Assembly: GCA_900088475.1 (NCBI GenBank)
Contig: FLMG01002574.1
Coordinates: 7,501-19,077 of the forward strand
DNA: 11,577 bases
Source: Hyphochytrium catenoides
Lineage: Eukaryota > Sar > Hyphochytriomycetes > Hyphochytriales > Hyphochytriaceae
Reading direction: 5' to 3'
A model generated the notes under the pieces. It did no database searches. It saw only the letters and a program-made list of their open reading frames with translations, and was not told the DNA's origin. Shown in pieces: positions 1 through 7,249 of the stretch. Within the stretch, counting starts at the first letter, position 1; every line of letters begins with the position of its first letter. The translations under genes were made by a program, and so were the position numbers.

Positions 1-29
1 CGAACGAGAGAGAACGAGAGAGAGGGACA

Positions 30-32
<3 letters not shown>

Positions 33-68
<36 letters not shown>
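33..68. repeat. (AG)n microsatellite
   Basis: A nearly perfect AG dinucleotide run. It lies in a purine-rich stretch (1-180) with further short GA runs around 143-158. No gene is visible in 1-190. Confidence 0.95.
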
Positions 69-71
<3 letters not shown>

Positions 72-194
72 CAGAGCAGGAGACGTCCAGAGGGAAGTTA
101 AAGAAAAGAGGACAAGAAACGCCACGAAGCAGATCAAAGAAAGAGAGAGAGAGAGAGATAAGAGGAAGATCAAGACGACTCATTGGGCTTACCA

Positions 195-480
195 CATTGT
201 TTATGAGCTCTGTCTCATTCCCGCCCTTGGTTCCTCCCTTTCTCTTCTCCATCACGAGTTGTCTCTCTATCTCTTCTTCGTCATCTTCCTCTTCCTCCTC
301 TTCAGCTTCTTCTCTGTCTAGCGGCTCTTCCTCTTCATCACTTCCCCCAGAGAAGATAAGCTCCTCTTCTTCCTCTTCCTTCCTCTTCACTGCTTTGCTT
401 CTCTTTCCCATTGTGCCAATAGACCTCTCTCTCTCTCGTGTTCTCTCTCTCCTCTCCTTTTCCTCAGTCTCTTCCCAAGA
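195..480. repeat. Pyrimidine-rich low-complexity tract (TCC/TCT/CT)
   Basis: A long CT-rich stretch on the plus strand made of TCTTCC-like triplets and a short (CT)n run near 423-436. It is open in more than one frame and gives Ser-rich or Leu-rich translations, which is typical of simple sequence rather than of a gene. It could equally be the 5' leader or a pyrimidine-rich intron end for the small ORF that follows at 495. Confidence 0.7.
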
Positions 481-494
481 AAGAGCTTCTGCGG

Positions 495-661
495 ATGAGC
501 TTCACAAGGAGAAGCAAAGAGGAAGATGAAGATTCCGTGGTGGTTATTGGGAGAGCGCGAGACGGTGAAGAGACAACAGATAGGCTGAGCAGGAGGAAGG
601 GGTCTCTCTTGACACGAGTCGAGGAGGGAGAGAGCACATGGAAGAGAGACGACAAGGGAGA

Positions 662-703
<42 letters not shown>

Positions 704-731
704 GATTGAAGCGACAAGTTGCCAGCATTGA
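495..731 (+). CDS. Small hypothetical charged protein, possible exon
   Basis: An ATG-initiated frame of 78 codons plus TGA, beginning MSFTRRSKEEDEDSVVVIG. I do not recognise it. The first 55 residues are of mixed composition and strongly charged. The rest runs into the (GA)n tract at about 667-706 and becomes an Arg-Glu repeat before stopping at CQH. It follows a pyrimidine-rich tract containing CAG and AAG trinucleotides that could be splice acceptors, so it might be the last exon of a longer plus-strand gene. Similar Arg-Glu runs occur inside the credible peroxidase gene further right, so the microsatellite does not rule out coding. Against it, the opposite strand and another plus frame are also open here. 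It may be only a chance frame. Confidence 0.2.
667..706. repeat. (GA)n microsatellite
   Basis: A GA dinucleotide run with one GGG interruption. It marks the left edge of the island at about 730-2,720 that lacks GA/CT tracts. Confidence 0.9.
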
Positions 732-1019
732 ATGGCTGGAGCTGCTGATCAGAACCGCTCCACCAACATTTACACAAGAATCAACGACAAAATCTACTAG
801 AACTTGCTAATGATAACTAACCCATTATTCTAGTGGGCTGACTTTTTTCGATAATCATTGTAAGGCCTTTTGTATGAGAAAAACAATAGTTCCTAGCGCT
901 ACCTTCTATGATAAAAGACTCGCTACTACTTGTCTGATAATGTTACAGCACTTCTGCTGCTAACCTTAGCTTCCTCAGGGTACATTCTTCATTTATTGTC
1001 TTACAAACTAACAGGCTAT

Positions 1020-1640
1020 CAAGGTCGTTTTGTCTGAAAAGGCGAGGCTGAAGAAGTATGAGGCACCTTGCCGGGCGGGCTGTAGGGCTGCAATTTGTAT
1101 GTCCCATTGGTTTGGGAGGCCTTTCTTTAGGGGATGGAGCTATGCCGGGCGGGCGTTGTTGATTGTGTAAGATATTTGGTGAAGCTTCAACAACGTGACC
1201 GTTCTGCTCTTTGATGCTTCTTGGCATCTTGGTCAATGGTCTCGTTTGGCCATGGTTTTACGCCTTTACACGAGGGTCTTCTCTATGATGGCAATTCATG
1301 AATTAAATGCGCTTCAAGATTTTTGAAGAAGCGTGTTCCTCTTGAGCAGTTGGACCCTTCTCTTGCTTGCCTCGCGGCGTTTGGAGTTGATAATGATGAC
1401 ATTGTTGTGGTTGATGGTTCACCTCCTCCTCCTCCTCCTTCTCCCCTCATTATCACTGAGGAGATCAATTATGATTCTTCCTTCACTGATGATGAATGTG
1501 GAGGAGATCAGGTTGTTGAGAAGGACGAGACCAAGCGTCATAGTAGCTTTCCCTTGTTTCTTTTCTTCTTCTTCCTCTTTATTCTTCTTCTTCTTCCTCC
1601 TCCTTTTCTTCTTTTTTCTTCATCTCTTACTTCTTAGTAG
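1020..1640 (+). pseudogene. Possible decayed retroelement ORF 3' end
   Basis: Translating the plus strand from about 1036 gives SEKARLKKYEAPCRAG, followed by an HWFGRP segment and, after stops and probable frameshifts, a WSRLAMVL segment near 1235. The order Lys-rich KY..C, then a Gly/Arg turn, then W-x-R-L resembles the C-terminal extension seen after many non-LTR reverse transcriptases, and the better-preserved ORF at 1928-2473 has the same kind of start. From about 1323 an open stretch with Asp-rich, Pro-rich (six prolines) and acidic segments runs into Leu/Phe-rich translation of a CT-rich tail and stops at 1637. It begins at a TTG codon, so it is not a convincing gene by itself. Two TGCCGGGCGGGC copies (about 1069 and 1142) add a short direct repeat. 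The similarity is a pattern judgement only. A minus-strand frame at 943-1236 is also open and could be the real signal. Confidence 0.2.
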
Positions 1641-1760
1641 TTATTAGTCTTAGTAATCATTAGCCTATAAATCTAGAATAAAATTATAAAAAATAGAGAA
1701 CCTGTAATATGTCCTTCTCAAAAGTCCTAGTAGCTTCTCTTCTGCTCTTCTTTTCTTTAT

Positions 1761-1905
1761 GGCCTAGTTTAGTAAGCTCTTTCTCCATTCTCCTTTGTTG
1801 CTTCGTTGTACATATTTGCACCTCTTCTGCTTCTTCAAACAGTAGTCGATTATACACTCCTTACTAATTTCTGGTTCTTTATAAGTAAAGGGCCACATTT
1901 AAAAT
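1761..1905 (+). repeat. Diverged direct repeat, copy A
   Basis: This 145-bp stretch starts with GGCCTA, carries a CT-rich centre, then AAACAGTAGTC, CACTCCTTA and AGGGCCACAT, and ends in AAAAT. Copy B at 2521-2656 has the same blocks in the same order (GGCCTA, AAACAATAGTC, CACTCCTTAA, AAAGGCCACAT, AAAAT) with small indels. The pair flanks the ORF at 1928-2473. It may be a repeated 3' untranslated region of related retroelements or an old LTR pair. Confidence 0.6.
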
Positions 1906-1927
1906 AGCGGAACGGTGAGGATATCAG

Positions 1928-2473
1928 ATGGCTGTGGTTGAGGACCGTAAACGCCATAAATATCTCGCTGCTTGCCAGGCCCACCAGATTGACTTCCTCT
2001 TTCTAGTTTGGGAGTCCTATGGTGGGGGTTCAGCCACCGTTGCAGCCTTTCTCAATACAATTTGTGCTGCTCAGGCTGATCGAACGGCCGCAGTTGAACG
2101 CGATGTCCACTTCTTCCCACACCGCCTCATCAGGCAAGTCTCGTTGGCCCTACATGAGGAAGCAGCTCGAATGATTGTATCCCGGTTGGCCCCTTCTGCT
2201 CCCTTTCTTGCTGCTTTCCACGCTTCCTCCTCTGCACTCTCTTCTTCTTCGTCCTCTCTTTCATCTGTTCCCCTTTTTTCTCAAGCCACCACCACTGACG
2301 CTGCTGCTAGTTCTCCTCCTGCGGTCTTTCCGGAGGAGGAGTCCCACGGATTTTTTCCCTCTCGCATCATTGGTGAGGAACAGGAGTTCGCCGCTTCATC
2401 TCCTTTAGTGGTTTTCCCTCCGCCGCAACCGCCTTCTGAGGATCTTCCCCGGCCGCCCTTAGTGGCCGGGTGA
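1928..2473 (+). pseudogene. C-terminal fragment of a reverse-transcriptase-type ORF
   Basis: A 181-codon frame starts at ATG 1928, with an in-frame TGA a few codons upstream. Residues 7-85 begin KRHKYLAACQAHQIDFL, continue through ESYGG, AAFL and FFPHRL, and end LHEEAARMIVSRL. This order (K-x-x-KY-x-x-AC, hydrophobic, a Gly-rich turn, an FL helix, an Arg-rich segment, S-x-ALHxxxARMI) matches the C-terminal extension after the catalytic domain of many non-LTR retrotransposon polymerases in fungi and protists. That match is from recollection of the family, not a search. The catalytic palm domain with YxDD is absent, so this is a 5'-truncated copy at best. Residues 95-181 are Ser/Ala/Pro-rich with acidic patches and no recognised domain. 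Diverged direct repeats lie immediately before and after it. Alternatively it is a short host gene with chance resemblance. Confidence 0.42.
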
Positions 2474-2520
2474 GCTCCCTCATGCTTCTTCCCCTTTTTT
2501 TTTTCTCCTCCCTGTCTTCT

Positions 2521-2656
2521 GGCCTACTACTTGTCTCTCTTGTTTCTCCTCGTTTGAGTAGTGCATATTTCATATCTCTCTTCCTCTTTAAACAATAGTC
2601 TACTAGTCACTCCTTAATTTTTTTCTAGTAATAAAGGCCACATGAACCGGTAAAAT
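2521..2656 (+). repeat. Diverged direct repeat, copy B
   Basis: This is the partner of the repeat at 1761-1905, sharing blocks in the same order with several substitutions and short indels. It lies just after the stop codon of the retroelement-like ORF and ends in an A-rich segment containing AATAAA (near 2667). That fits the 3' end of a transcribed element. Confidence 0.6.
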
Positions 2657-2719
2657 ATACAAAAAAATAAATATTGAAGAACATCTATCTCAACATCTCA
2701 ACTCTGTCTCGTCTTCTGT

Positions 2720-3125
2720 CAGGGTAGAAGAGAGTAATGATGATTGTCTTCCTCTCTCTTCCTCTTCTTCTTCTCTCCTCTCTCTGCCATTTATTATTGC
2801 TGAGCAAAGCAGCTGTTCTTATTATCAGTTTTTACTTTTTTTTCTCTTATATAATGATGATGATGAGAGAGAAGGAAGAAGAAGGGAGGGAAAAAGAGTT
2901 ATTAAGAAAGAGAGAAGAAGACCTACAATGTTCTCGTGTCTCTCAACTCCTTCTTCTCTACTTCCTTCTTCTTTCTATTTTTCCGGTCTCTCTCTCTCTC
3001 TCTCTCTCTCTCCTTCCCCGCCCCCTTTTACGTCCTTCTCTTTCCTCCTTTATTTCTTCACACTGTTCTGACTAAGTTCAGGATGAGAGCGGAAGAAGAG
3101 ACTGTACGTGAGAGAGAGAGGGAGA

Positions 3126-3156
<31 letters not shown>

Positions 3157-3460
3157 TACTTTTCAAAGCCCGTCCAGTTTCTTCTTGCAGAAAGGCCACA
3201 GCTTGATAAGTAGAAATATATTATTCTTCCTCATAGAAAGCTGGAGGAGGTGAAGAGGAAAGAGAGACACAAGGAGAGAAGAGACGGGCAGAGAGAAAGA
3301 GAGAGAAAGAGCAACATGCAGAAGAGTAAGAGGCACACAACGGAAGCCATTTTTTTGTGAGAGATAAGACGAGCAGGATACAAAGAAGTGGGAAGAGGAA
3401 CAGATACAAACAAGAATCATCTCTCTCTTTTCTCTCTCTCCTCTTCCCTCTCTCTCCTTT
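2720..3460. other. Low-complexity interval with no confident gene
   Basis: This interval holds CT-rich sequence (2750-3060), a (CT)n run at about 2984-3012 and a (GA)n run at about 3108-3158. Several frames are open but their translations are Leu/Ser/Phe or Arg/Glu simple sequence. On the minus strand an ATG at 3350 starts a short peptide, MASVVCLLLFCMLLFLSLSL, that looks like a signal sequence. A second minus-strand island (3163-3240) translates to a basic, hydrophobic peptide ending KKLDGL and a stop. These could be exons of a gene downstream of the peroxidase, but no splice arrangement joins them convincingly. Confidence 0.5.
3108..3158. repeat. (GA)n microsatellite
   Basis: An interrupted GA run starting with TACGTGAGAGAG. 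The GTGAGA would make a good splice donor for a short plus-strand frame beginning at ATG 3083, but no matching acceptor and exon is evident. Confidence 0.85.
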
Positions 3461-3985
3461 CTAGAAAGAGATCTCTCCTGCCTGTGCGGACCAGACGGCG
3501 CCAACTTCACTGAGGCGCTTATAGGCCCGGGCGTAGGCTCTCTCCCAACCCGCGGGATCAGAGGCAAAACCCCGGATAAAGTCAGCGTATTCTTCTCTCT
3601 TCTTCCTTGTCTCTCCCTTGTTCCCATCCTTCTGTTTCTTGGACTTACTCTTTCTCTCTCCCTTCTTACCAGGGTTGGATATTTCTCCCTTCTTCTTTTG
3701 TTTCTCTTTCTTCCTTTTCCCTCTTTCTTCTTCTTCATCTTCTTCCTCCTCCTCTTCTTCTTCATCTTCTTCCTCCTCTTCTTCTTCCTCCTCTTCTTCA
3801 TCTTCTTCCTCTTCTTCATCGTCTTCTTCTTCTTCGTCTTCCTCTTCGTCCTCTTCTCTCTCTCCTCCTGGCGCCATTCTCCCGTCATTGACTGTGTAGT
3901 TCCACTTTCCTTCGCTCCATTTCACTTCCTGGACCTCTCTCCCCGTGGTCGGGTCTACTGTCATGACGATCTCCATTGAACCCCT

Positions 3986-4050
<65 letters not shown>

Positions 4051-5434
4051 CAGAGAGTGCGATTCGCAAGGAAAAGGTTAACAGACAATAGGAGAATGTG
4101 CCACCAAGATTTCATCTTGGTCTCTCTCCTCCTTCCTCTCATCCTCTTGTCCCCTTTGTTTCTCTCTCTTCTTCTGTTTTCTTCTCTATCTCCTGGTGGC
4201 CCTCTGCTGTGGTTCCCACCCTTCCGTCTCTTTCGTCTGTTTCTCTCTCTCTCTCTCTCTCTCTCCTCTCTATATCGTTTCGTCCCATTCCTCATTGTTG
4301 TGTCTCTCTCTCTTTCTCTTTGTCGTCTCCTTCTTCTCCATTAGTTCCCACAATCCTTCTTCCTTTTCTTGCCCTCTCTCTTCTCTCTCTCTCTCTTCTC
4401 TCTCTCTCTCTTCCCCCTCCGGCACACCTGAGAGAGTCTCTATAGAACTTGTTGCTCCATCTGTACTGCTGGTGGCCGCTCACACTGTCAGCGCTGTCAG
4501 ACATTAGCACGTGAGAGCCCATGAGAGAGGAAACATCGGAGAGAGAGAGAGAGAGACTCTCCCAATAAGAGAAGAACTCTTCCTCGCTGATGTTTCCACG
4601 GGGAAGAACCTGAGGATTGGTCTCGGCGCTATCGCATCTTCCTACGCGCAAGGTATAGGAGAGAACAGCAGGGGGACTGTCTCTCTCTTCTCCTTCTCTC
4701 TTTCTCTGTCTCTCTTCTCTCTGTCTCGCAAGAAATTGACTTCCCACTGCTCCTGCGACCGCTATAGCGTCCGCCCAGGAGCAATGATATCTCTCTACCA
4801 AGGGAGAGAGAGCGCCTCTCACGTAGGGAGAGAGAGAAAAAGGCTTAGCGTTTGCCTTCCAGTTCTGTTCTTCGAGAGAGAGAAGGAGAGAACCATCTGC
4901 GCCTCCCTTTCTCTCTTTAAAAGCTCCAGCATCGTGGAAGAAAGCGCGAAGAAACATTGCAGCGATTCTCTTGTGAGGGAGACGCGCAGGGCCGATCACT
5001 CCTCCTCTCTCTCCTTCCGCGGTCTGACAACGAACGTCTCCTTTCTCTCTCTTTCTCTCTCTCTCTCTCTCCTGAGAAGGAGGATCATCACAGAGAAAAC
5101 GAAGAAGGTCTGCTCTCAACTCTTCCCAGTCAATAGAGAGAGGAAGATAGTCGTTGCAGTTCTCTCTCGTCCAGCCCGGAGACGATGGCACGTCTAAGTA
5201 ATAATTAGGGGGAGAGGGAGAGAGAGAAGAGGGAGAAGATGAGCCTTCTTCCAGGTGTCTCTTCTCTCTTCTGAAGAAGAGAGACTGGCCGCTGTTGAGT
5301 ATCCCTCTTGCTCTGTCTTCTTCTCGTTCTCCTTCTCTTGGAAAGAGAGACGACGCTTTTCCTCTTTGTAGATTGCCAGCGAGGAGGAAGAAAAGACAAG
5401 AAAGAATAGCCAAGACAGAAGGATATGCTACCAT
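3461..5434 (-). CDS. Secretory heme peroxidase (class II/III-like), two exons
   Basis: Exon 1 is 5434-4428 and exon 2 is 3983-3461 (stop TAG), giving 509 residues. Plant/fungal-type heme peroxidases use H2O2 to oxidise small substrates. Residues 1-27 form a signal peptide (hydrophobic core VLAILSCLFFLLAG). The distal site is FLRAFFHDAGAF with Arg163 and His167, followed by GGADGS (177-182), the usual calcium-binding loop motif. A helix reads SWADAIAVAGAVGS (219-232), then GRCDS (265-269). The proximal site is LMGSHVLM with His308. The C-terminal helices read EEYADFIRGFASD (466-478) and AYKRLSEVGA (489-498). The distal Phe and GGADGS favour class II/III over ascorbate-type enzymes, which have Trp. 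It is much longer than the usual 300-350 residues because of microsatellite-coded inserts: Arg/Glu at 121-131 and 236-252, acidic at 377-422, basic at 423-465. ATG 5434 was chosen because it opens the signal peptide; upstream codons in frame have only GTG. Family is confident; substrate is unknown. Confidence 0.85.
3725..3855. repeat. TCTTCC-type trinucleotide/hexanucleotide tract inside coding DNA
   Basis: On the minus strand this encodes the Glu/Asp block of the peroxidase (residues about 377-422). On the plus strand the same tract reads as poly-Ser or Leu/Phe in other frames, which are not genes. Confidence 0.85.
3987..4044. repeat. Long (GA)n microsatellite, intronic
   Basis: One of the longest dinucleotide runs in the window, more than 25 GA units. 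On the transcribed minus strand it is (CT)n directly before the peroxidase intron acceptor. Confidence 0.95.
4240..4412. repeat. (CT)n runs in the 5' half of the peroxidase intron
   Basis: Several CT runs (about 4243-4265, 4303-4320 and 4378-4412) read as (GA)n in the minus-strand transcript just after the donor site. They are complementary to the (CT)n run at the other end of the same intron. Confidence 0.85.
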
Positions 5435-5469
5435 CCTTTCTTCGTTCTCTCTTATTTTTTCCCACCACA

Positions 5470-5599
5470 CTCTCTTCTCTCTCTCTTTCTCTCTCTCTCT
5501 CTTTATTCTTGTGACTCTTACTTTTCTGGTCTCTCTTCTACGGTTTTTTTAGCCCCTCTACCTTCTTCTTGTTTATAAATTCAAGACAAATGTCTGGAG

Positions 5600-5632
<33 letters not shown>
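5470..5632. repeat. Two (CT)n runs upstream of the peroxidase start
   Basis: CT runs at about 5473-5501 and 5601-5632 read as GA-rich on the peroxidase strand, in its presumed 5' leader and promoter. GA-rich promoter elements are known in plants and animals, but a role here is only a guess. Confidence 0.8.
5572..5580 (-). promoter_or_regulatory. TATA-like element upstream of the peroxidase gene
   Basis: The minus strand reads ATTTATAAA about 138 nt before ATG 5434, in one of the few mixed-composition islands of this stretch. The position would suit a core promoter with a GA-rich leader of about 100 nt. No transcription start can be shown, and the match could be chance. Confidence 0.2.
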
Positions 5633-5634
<2 letters not shown>

Positions 5635-5758
5635 CCTAGTTCCTCTTTTCTTTTCTCCCAGTTAAAAGCTGCGACGGGAGGTTAAGGAAGGGGAAAGAAG
5701 AGTTGTGATCTGCAGCGTGCATATCGGTTTATGAAGGAGAGGTGGACAGACCCGCCGG

Positions 5759-5759
5759 G

Positions 5760-5787
<28 letters not shown>
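5759..5787. repeat. (GA)n microsatellite
   Basis: A perfect GA run. The island just before it (about 5690-5758) translates on the plus strand to KKSCDLQRAYRFMKERWTDP, which has protein-like composition but neither a start nor a clear splice frame. I do not call it a gene. Confidence 0.9.
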
Positions 5788-5790
<3 letters not shown>

Positions 5791-5944
5791 CGGACCGGGA
5801 CGGAGAGGAGAGAGAGAAGGGTGAAGGAAGAAGGGGCAAGATAACAGGGAGAGAGAGAGACGCGGTTCTCTGCAGCTGACAATAGGTCGAGAGTACTTCA
5901 TTTCAAAAGAGACACAGGGAGAGAGAAAGAGCGATAGTTCTTAC

Positions 5945-5974
5945 GCAGTCAATAATAGGAAGAGAAGTCATGTA
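5945..5974 (-). other. Candidate 30-nt microexon
   Basis: On the minus strand a (CT)n run ends in CTCTCAG, then 30 nt encode YMTSLPIIDC in phase 0, followed by GTAAGA, which is a near-consensus donor. Both flanking signals are good and the length is a multiple of three. No host gene could be assembled: splicing from the frame at 6298-6037 gives a stop after eight codons. It could also be a first exon using its internal ATG (MTSLPIIDC). Confidence 0.3.
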
Positions 5975-5977
5975 CTG

Positions 5978-5982
<5 letters not shown>

Positions 5983-6019
<37 letters not shown>

Positions 6020-6030
6020 AAGAGAGAGAA
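5983..6030. repeat. (GA)n with GAAA interruptions
   Basis: A GA run with regular AAA interruptions near 6009, 6019 and 6029. It reads as a polypyrimidine tract on the minus strand immediately before the candidate microexon. Confidence 0.9.
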
Positions 6031-6036
6031 AGCCAC

Positions 6037-6298
6037 CCCTTCGGCTCTTCTTGGTGGGTGGAGGAGAAAGGAAGAGAAGGAGCTGCCCGTGCTCTCCCCG
6101 TCCCGCAGCTGAGAAATCTTCACAAAGATCAAAGAGACTTTCTTCTTCTCTCTCTCTCCCTCTCGTTTGCTCCTTTTCTTTCTTTCTCTCTCCTTCCTTG
6201 CTGTTTCTGTCTCTCTCTCTGTTGGTCCTGTCAGTCTCCATCACGGCCCTTCTATAAAAGAAGGAAAGATACGCCTTATCATCTTCCCGACTGTCCAT
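6037..6298 (-). CDS. Unidentified ORF or exon (charged protein)
   Basis: ATG 6298 opens a frame beginning MDSREDDKAYLSFFYRRAVM. An Arg/Lys/Glu-rich stretch like the inserts of the peroxidase follows, then ESLFDLCEDFSAAGRGEHG and a Pro/Lys-rich end, PPPTKKSRR, before the frame enters Ser-Leu repeats from the microsatellite at 5983-6030. The amino acid mix outside the repeat looks like a real protein, but I recognise no domain. Read through, the frame ends at 5903. A donor-like GTGGCT at 6036 and an acceptor at 5975 would define a 62-nt intron made almost only of C and T with no branch-point adenine, so that splice is doubtful. Plus-strand frames are open over the same DNA. It may be part of a multi-exon gene whose other exons lie in 6,300-7,600. 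Confidence 0.28.
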
Positions 6299-6425
6299 CG
6301 GTTGTCTCTTCCAGCACCATCACTCCTCATCTCCTCCTCTTCTTTCTATGTAGTCGGCGGAGTAGGACATTTCTGTATAATATCAAGCTTTCTCTTCTTC
6401 TCTTTCTATACTCTCTCTCCCTCTC

Positions 6426-6427
6426 TC

Positions 6428-6463
<36 letters not shown>

Positions 6464-6530
6464 TTTTCTTTCTTTTTCTTCTTCTTCTTCTTCTCCCCTT
6501 CCCCCAACCCTTTCTCTTTCTTCCTTTCTT
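6426..6530. repeat. (CT)n and CTT-rich tract
   Basis: A CT run at about 6426-6465 is followed by TTTCTT and CTT repeats up to about 6495 and a further T/C-rich stretch. Plus-strand translations are Leu/Ser/Phe simple sequence; minus-strand translations are Arg/Lys/Glu. Confidence 0.85.
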
Positions 6531-6559
6531 TCTCTCTCTCTCTCTCGCTCTTGCGCCTT

Positions 6560-6718
6560 TCCATTTGGTTGTGGCTAACAGAAGAAAGCTTCTCTCTTTC
6601 TCTCTCTTTTGACCTCGCTTTCTCTCTCTCTTCTGCTCAGTGACTAATGAAGAGCACGTGATGAGGGGCATAAGAGAAAAAGAAGCCAGAGCATAGAGAG
6701 TAAAGTAAGAGATTCTAT

Positions 6719-6749
<31 letters not shown>

Positions 6750-7139
6750 CAAAGAGAGAAATAGAAAGAACGAGACTAATAAAATGAGAGCGGGGAGGAG
6801 AAAAGCAGAGAGAGAGAGAAGGAGACGCAGAATCGAGGCAAGGCCAACCTTGCGAAACCTGCAAAATCTTCATTTTTGTTGGCACTCATCTCTCTCTCTC
6901 TCTTTCTCTCTCTTTTTTCCTCTTTTCCTCTTTCTCTCTTTCTCTTCTCTCTTTCTCTTTCTCCCTTTCTCTTTTCTCAAGCTCTCTCTAGTTCTACTGT
7001 CCTCCTTTACCGTTGTTTATCTTTCTCCCTCTCTCTCTTTGCCATTATTCTTCGTCTGCCATGTTGTTCTCCTTGTGAATGCCACACAATGGCCATCAGC
7101 AGCGCCGCAAAAACGATGTAGGGACAACCAAAAGAGAGG

Positions 7140-7140
<1 letters not shown>
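6560..7140. other. Islands of mixed sequence between microsatellites; possible exons, no assembled gene
   Basis: Three islands have protein-like translations on the minus strand. At about 6610-6710 a frame includes MPLITCSSLVTEQKRERKRG. At about 6830-6880 an ATG starts MSANKNEDFAG with a donor-like AG|GTTTCG inside. At about 7030-7130 a frame reads CPYIVFAALLMAIVWHSQGE, resembling a membrane segment. Plus-strand frames over the same islands are also open. No set of donors and acceptors joins them in frame, so I report the interval without naming a gene. Confidence 0.3.
6723..6750. repeat. (GA)n microsatellite
   Basis: A GA run. On the minus strand it becomes a CT run followed by TTTCTCTATAG, an acceptor-like arrangement at about 6716-6725. 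Confidence 0.9.
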
Positions 7141-7191
<51 letters not shown>

Positions 7192-7195
7192 AGTT
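7140..7195. repeat. (GA)n microsatellite
   Basis: A GA run with one GGA interruption near 7172. It extends the purine-rich stretch that continues with short GA runs to 7,400. Confidence 0.95.
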
Positions 7196-7249
7196 TGAAA
7201 CAGGAAGAGGAGAAAGCAGGGAAGAAAGAGGAAAGAGAGACGGACTGAC

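Larger units (their letters stand above)
3984..4427 (-). other. Spliceosomal intron of the peroxidase gene
   Basis: The donor reads CTCAG|GTGTGC at 4428/4427 and the acceptor reads CTCTTCAG|GGGTTC at 3984/3983. The 444-nt intron interrupts an Arg codon (AG|G, phase 2), and removing it joins FYRDSL to GSMEIVMTV in frame. Without splicing, exon 1 reads into an Arg/Glu tail and stops at 4292. A TTAAC branch-point-like motif lies at 4077-4081, about 93 nt before the acceptor, and the (CT)n run between them serves as the polypyrimidine tract. The transcript is purine-rich in its 5' half and pyrimidine-rich at its 3' end. Confidence 0.8.

Noticed and set aside
943-1236. Minus-strand 97-codon frame, Pro/Lys-rich
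   Set aside because: It starts with a non-ATG codon and has no recognised motif. It overlaps the possible retroelement remnant on the other strand. Kept only as an alternative there.
3640-3690. Donor-like CTG|GTAAGAAGG within peroxidase exon 2 (minus strand)
   Set aside because: No acceptor with a pyrimidine tract lies between it and the conserved C-terminal helices, and the open frame continues into them without it.
3163-3888. Minus-strand Lys/Arg-rich frame of 241 codons
   Set aside because: It is a frame-shifted shadow of peroxidase exon 2; the long Lys run comes from the TCTTCC tract read in another frame.
3618-3899. Plus-strand poly-Ser frame
   Set aside because: It is the antisense reading of the Glu/Asp tract of the peroxidase.
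4511-5197. Plus-strand open frame of 228 codons
   Set aside because: It is antisense to peroxidase exon 1, has repeat-derived Ser/Leu and Arg/Glu content, and shows no recognisable motif.
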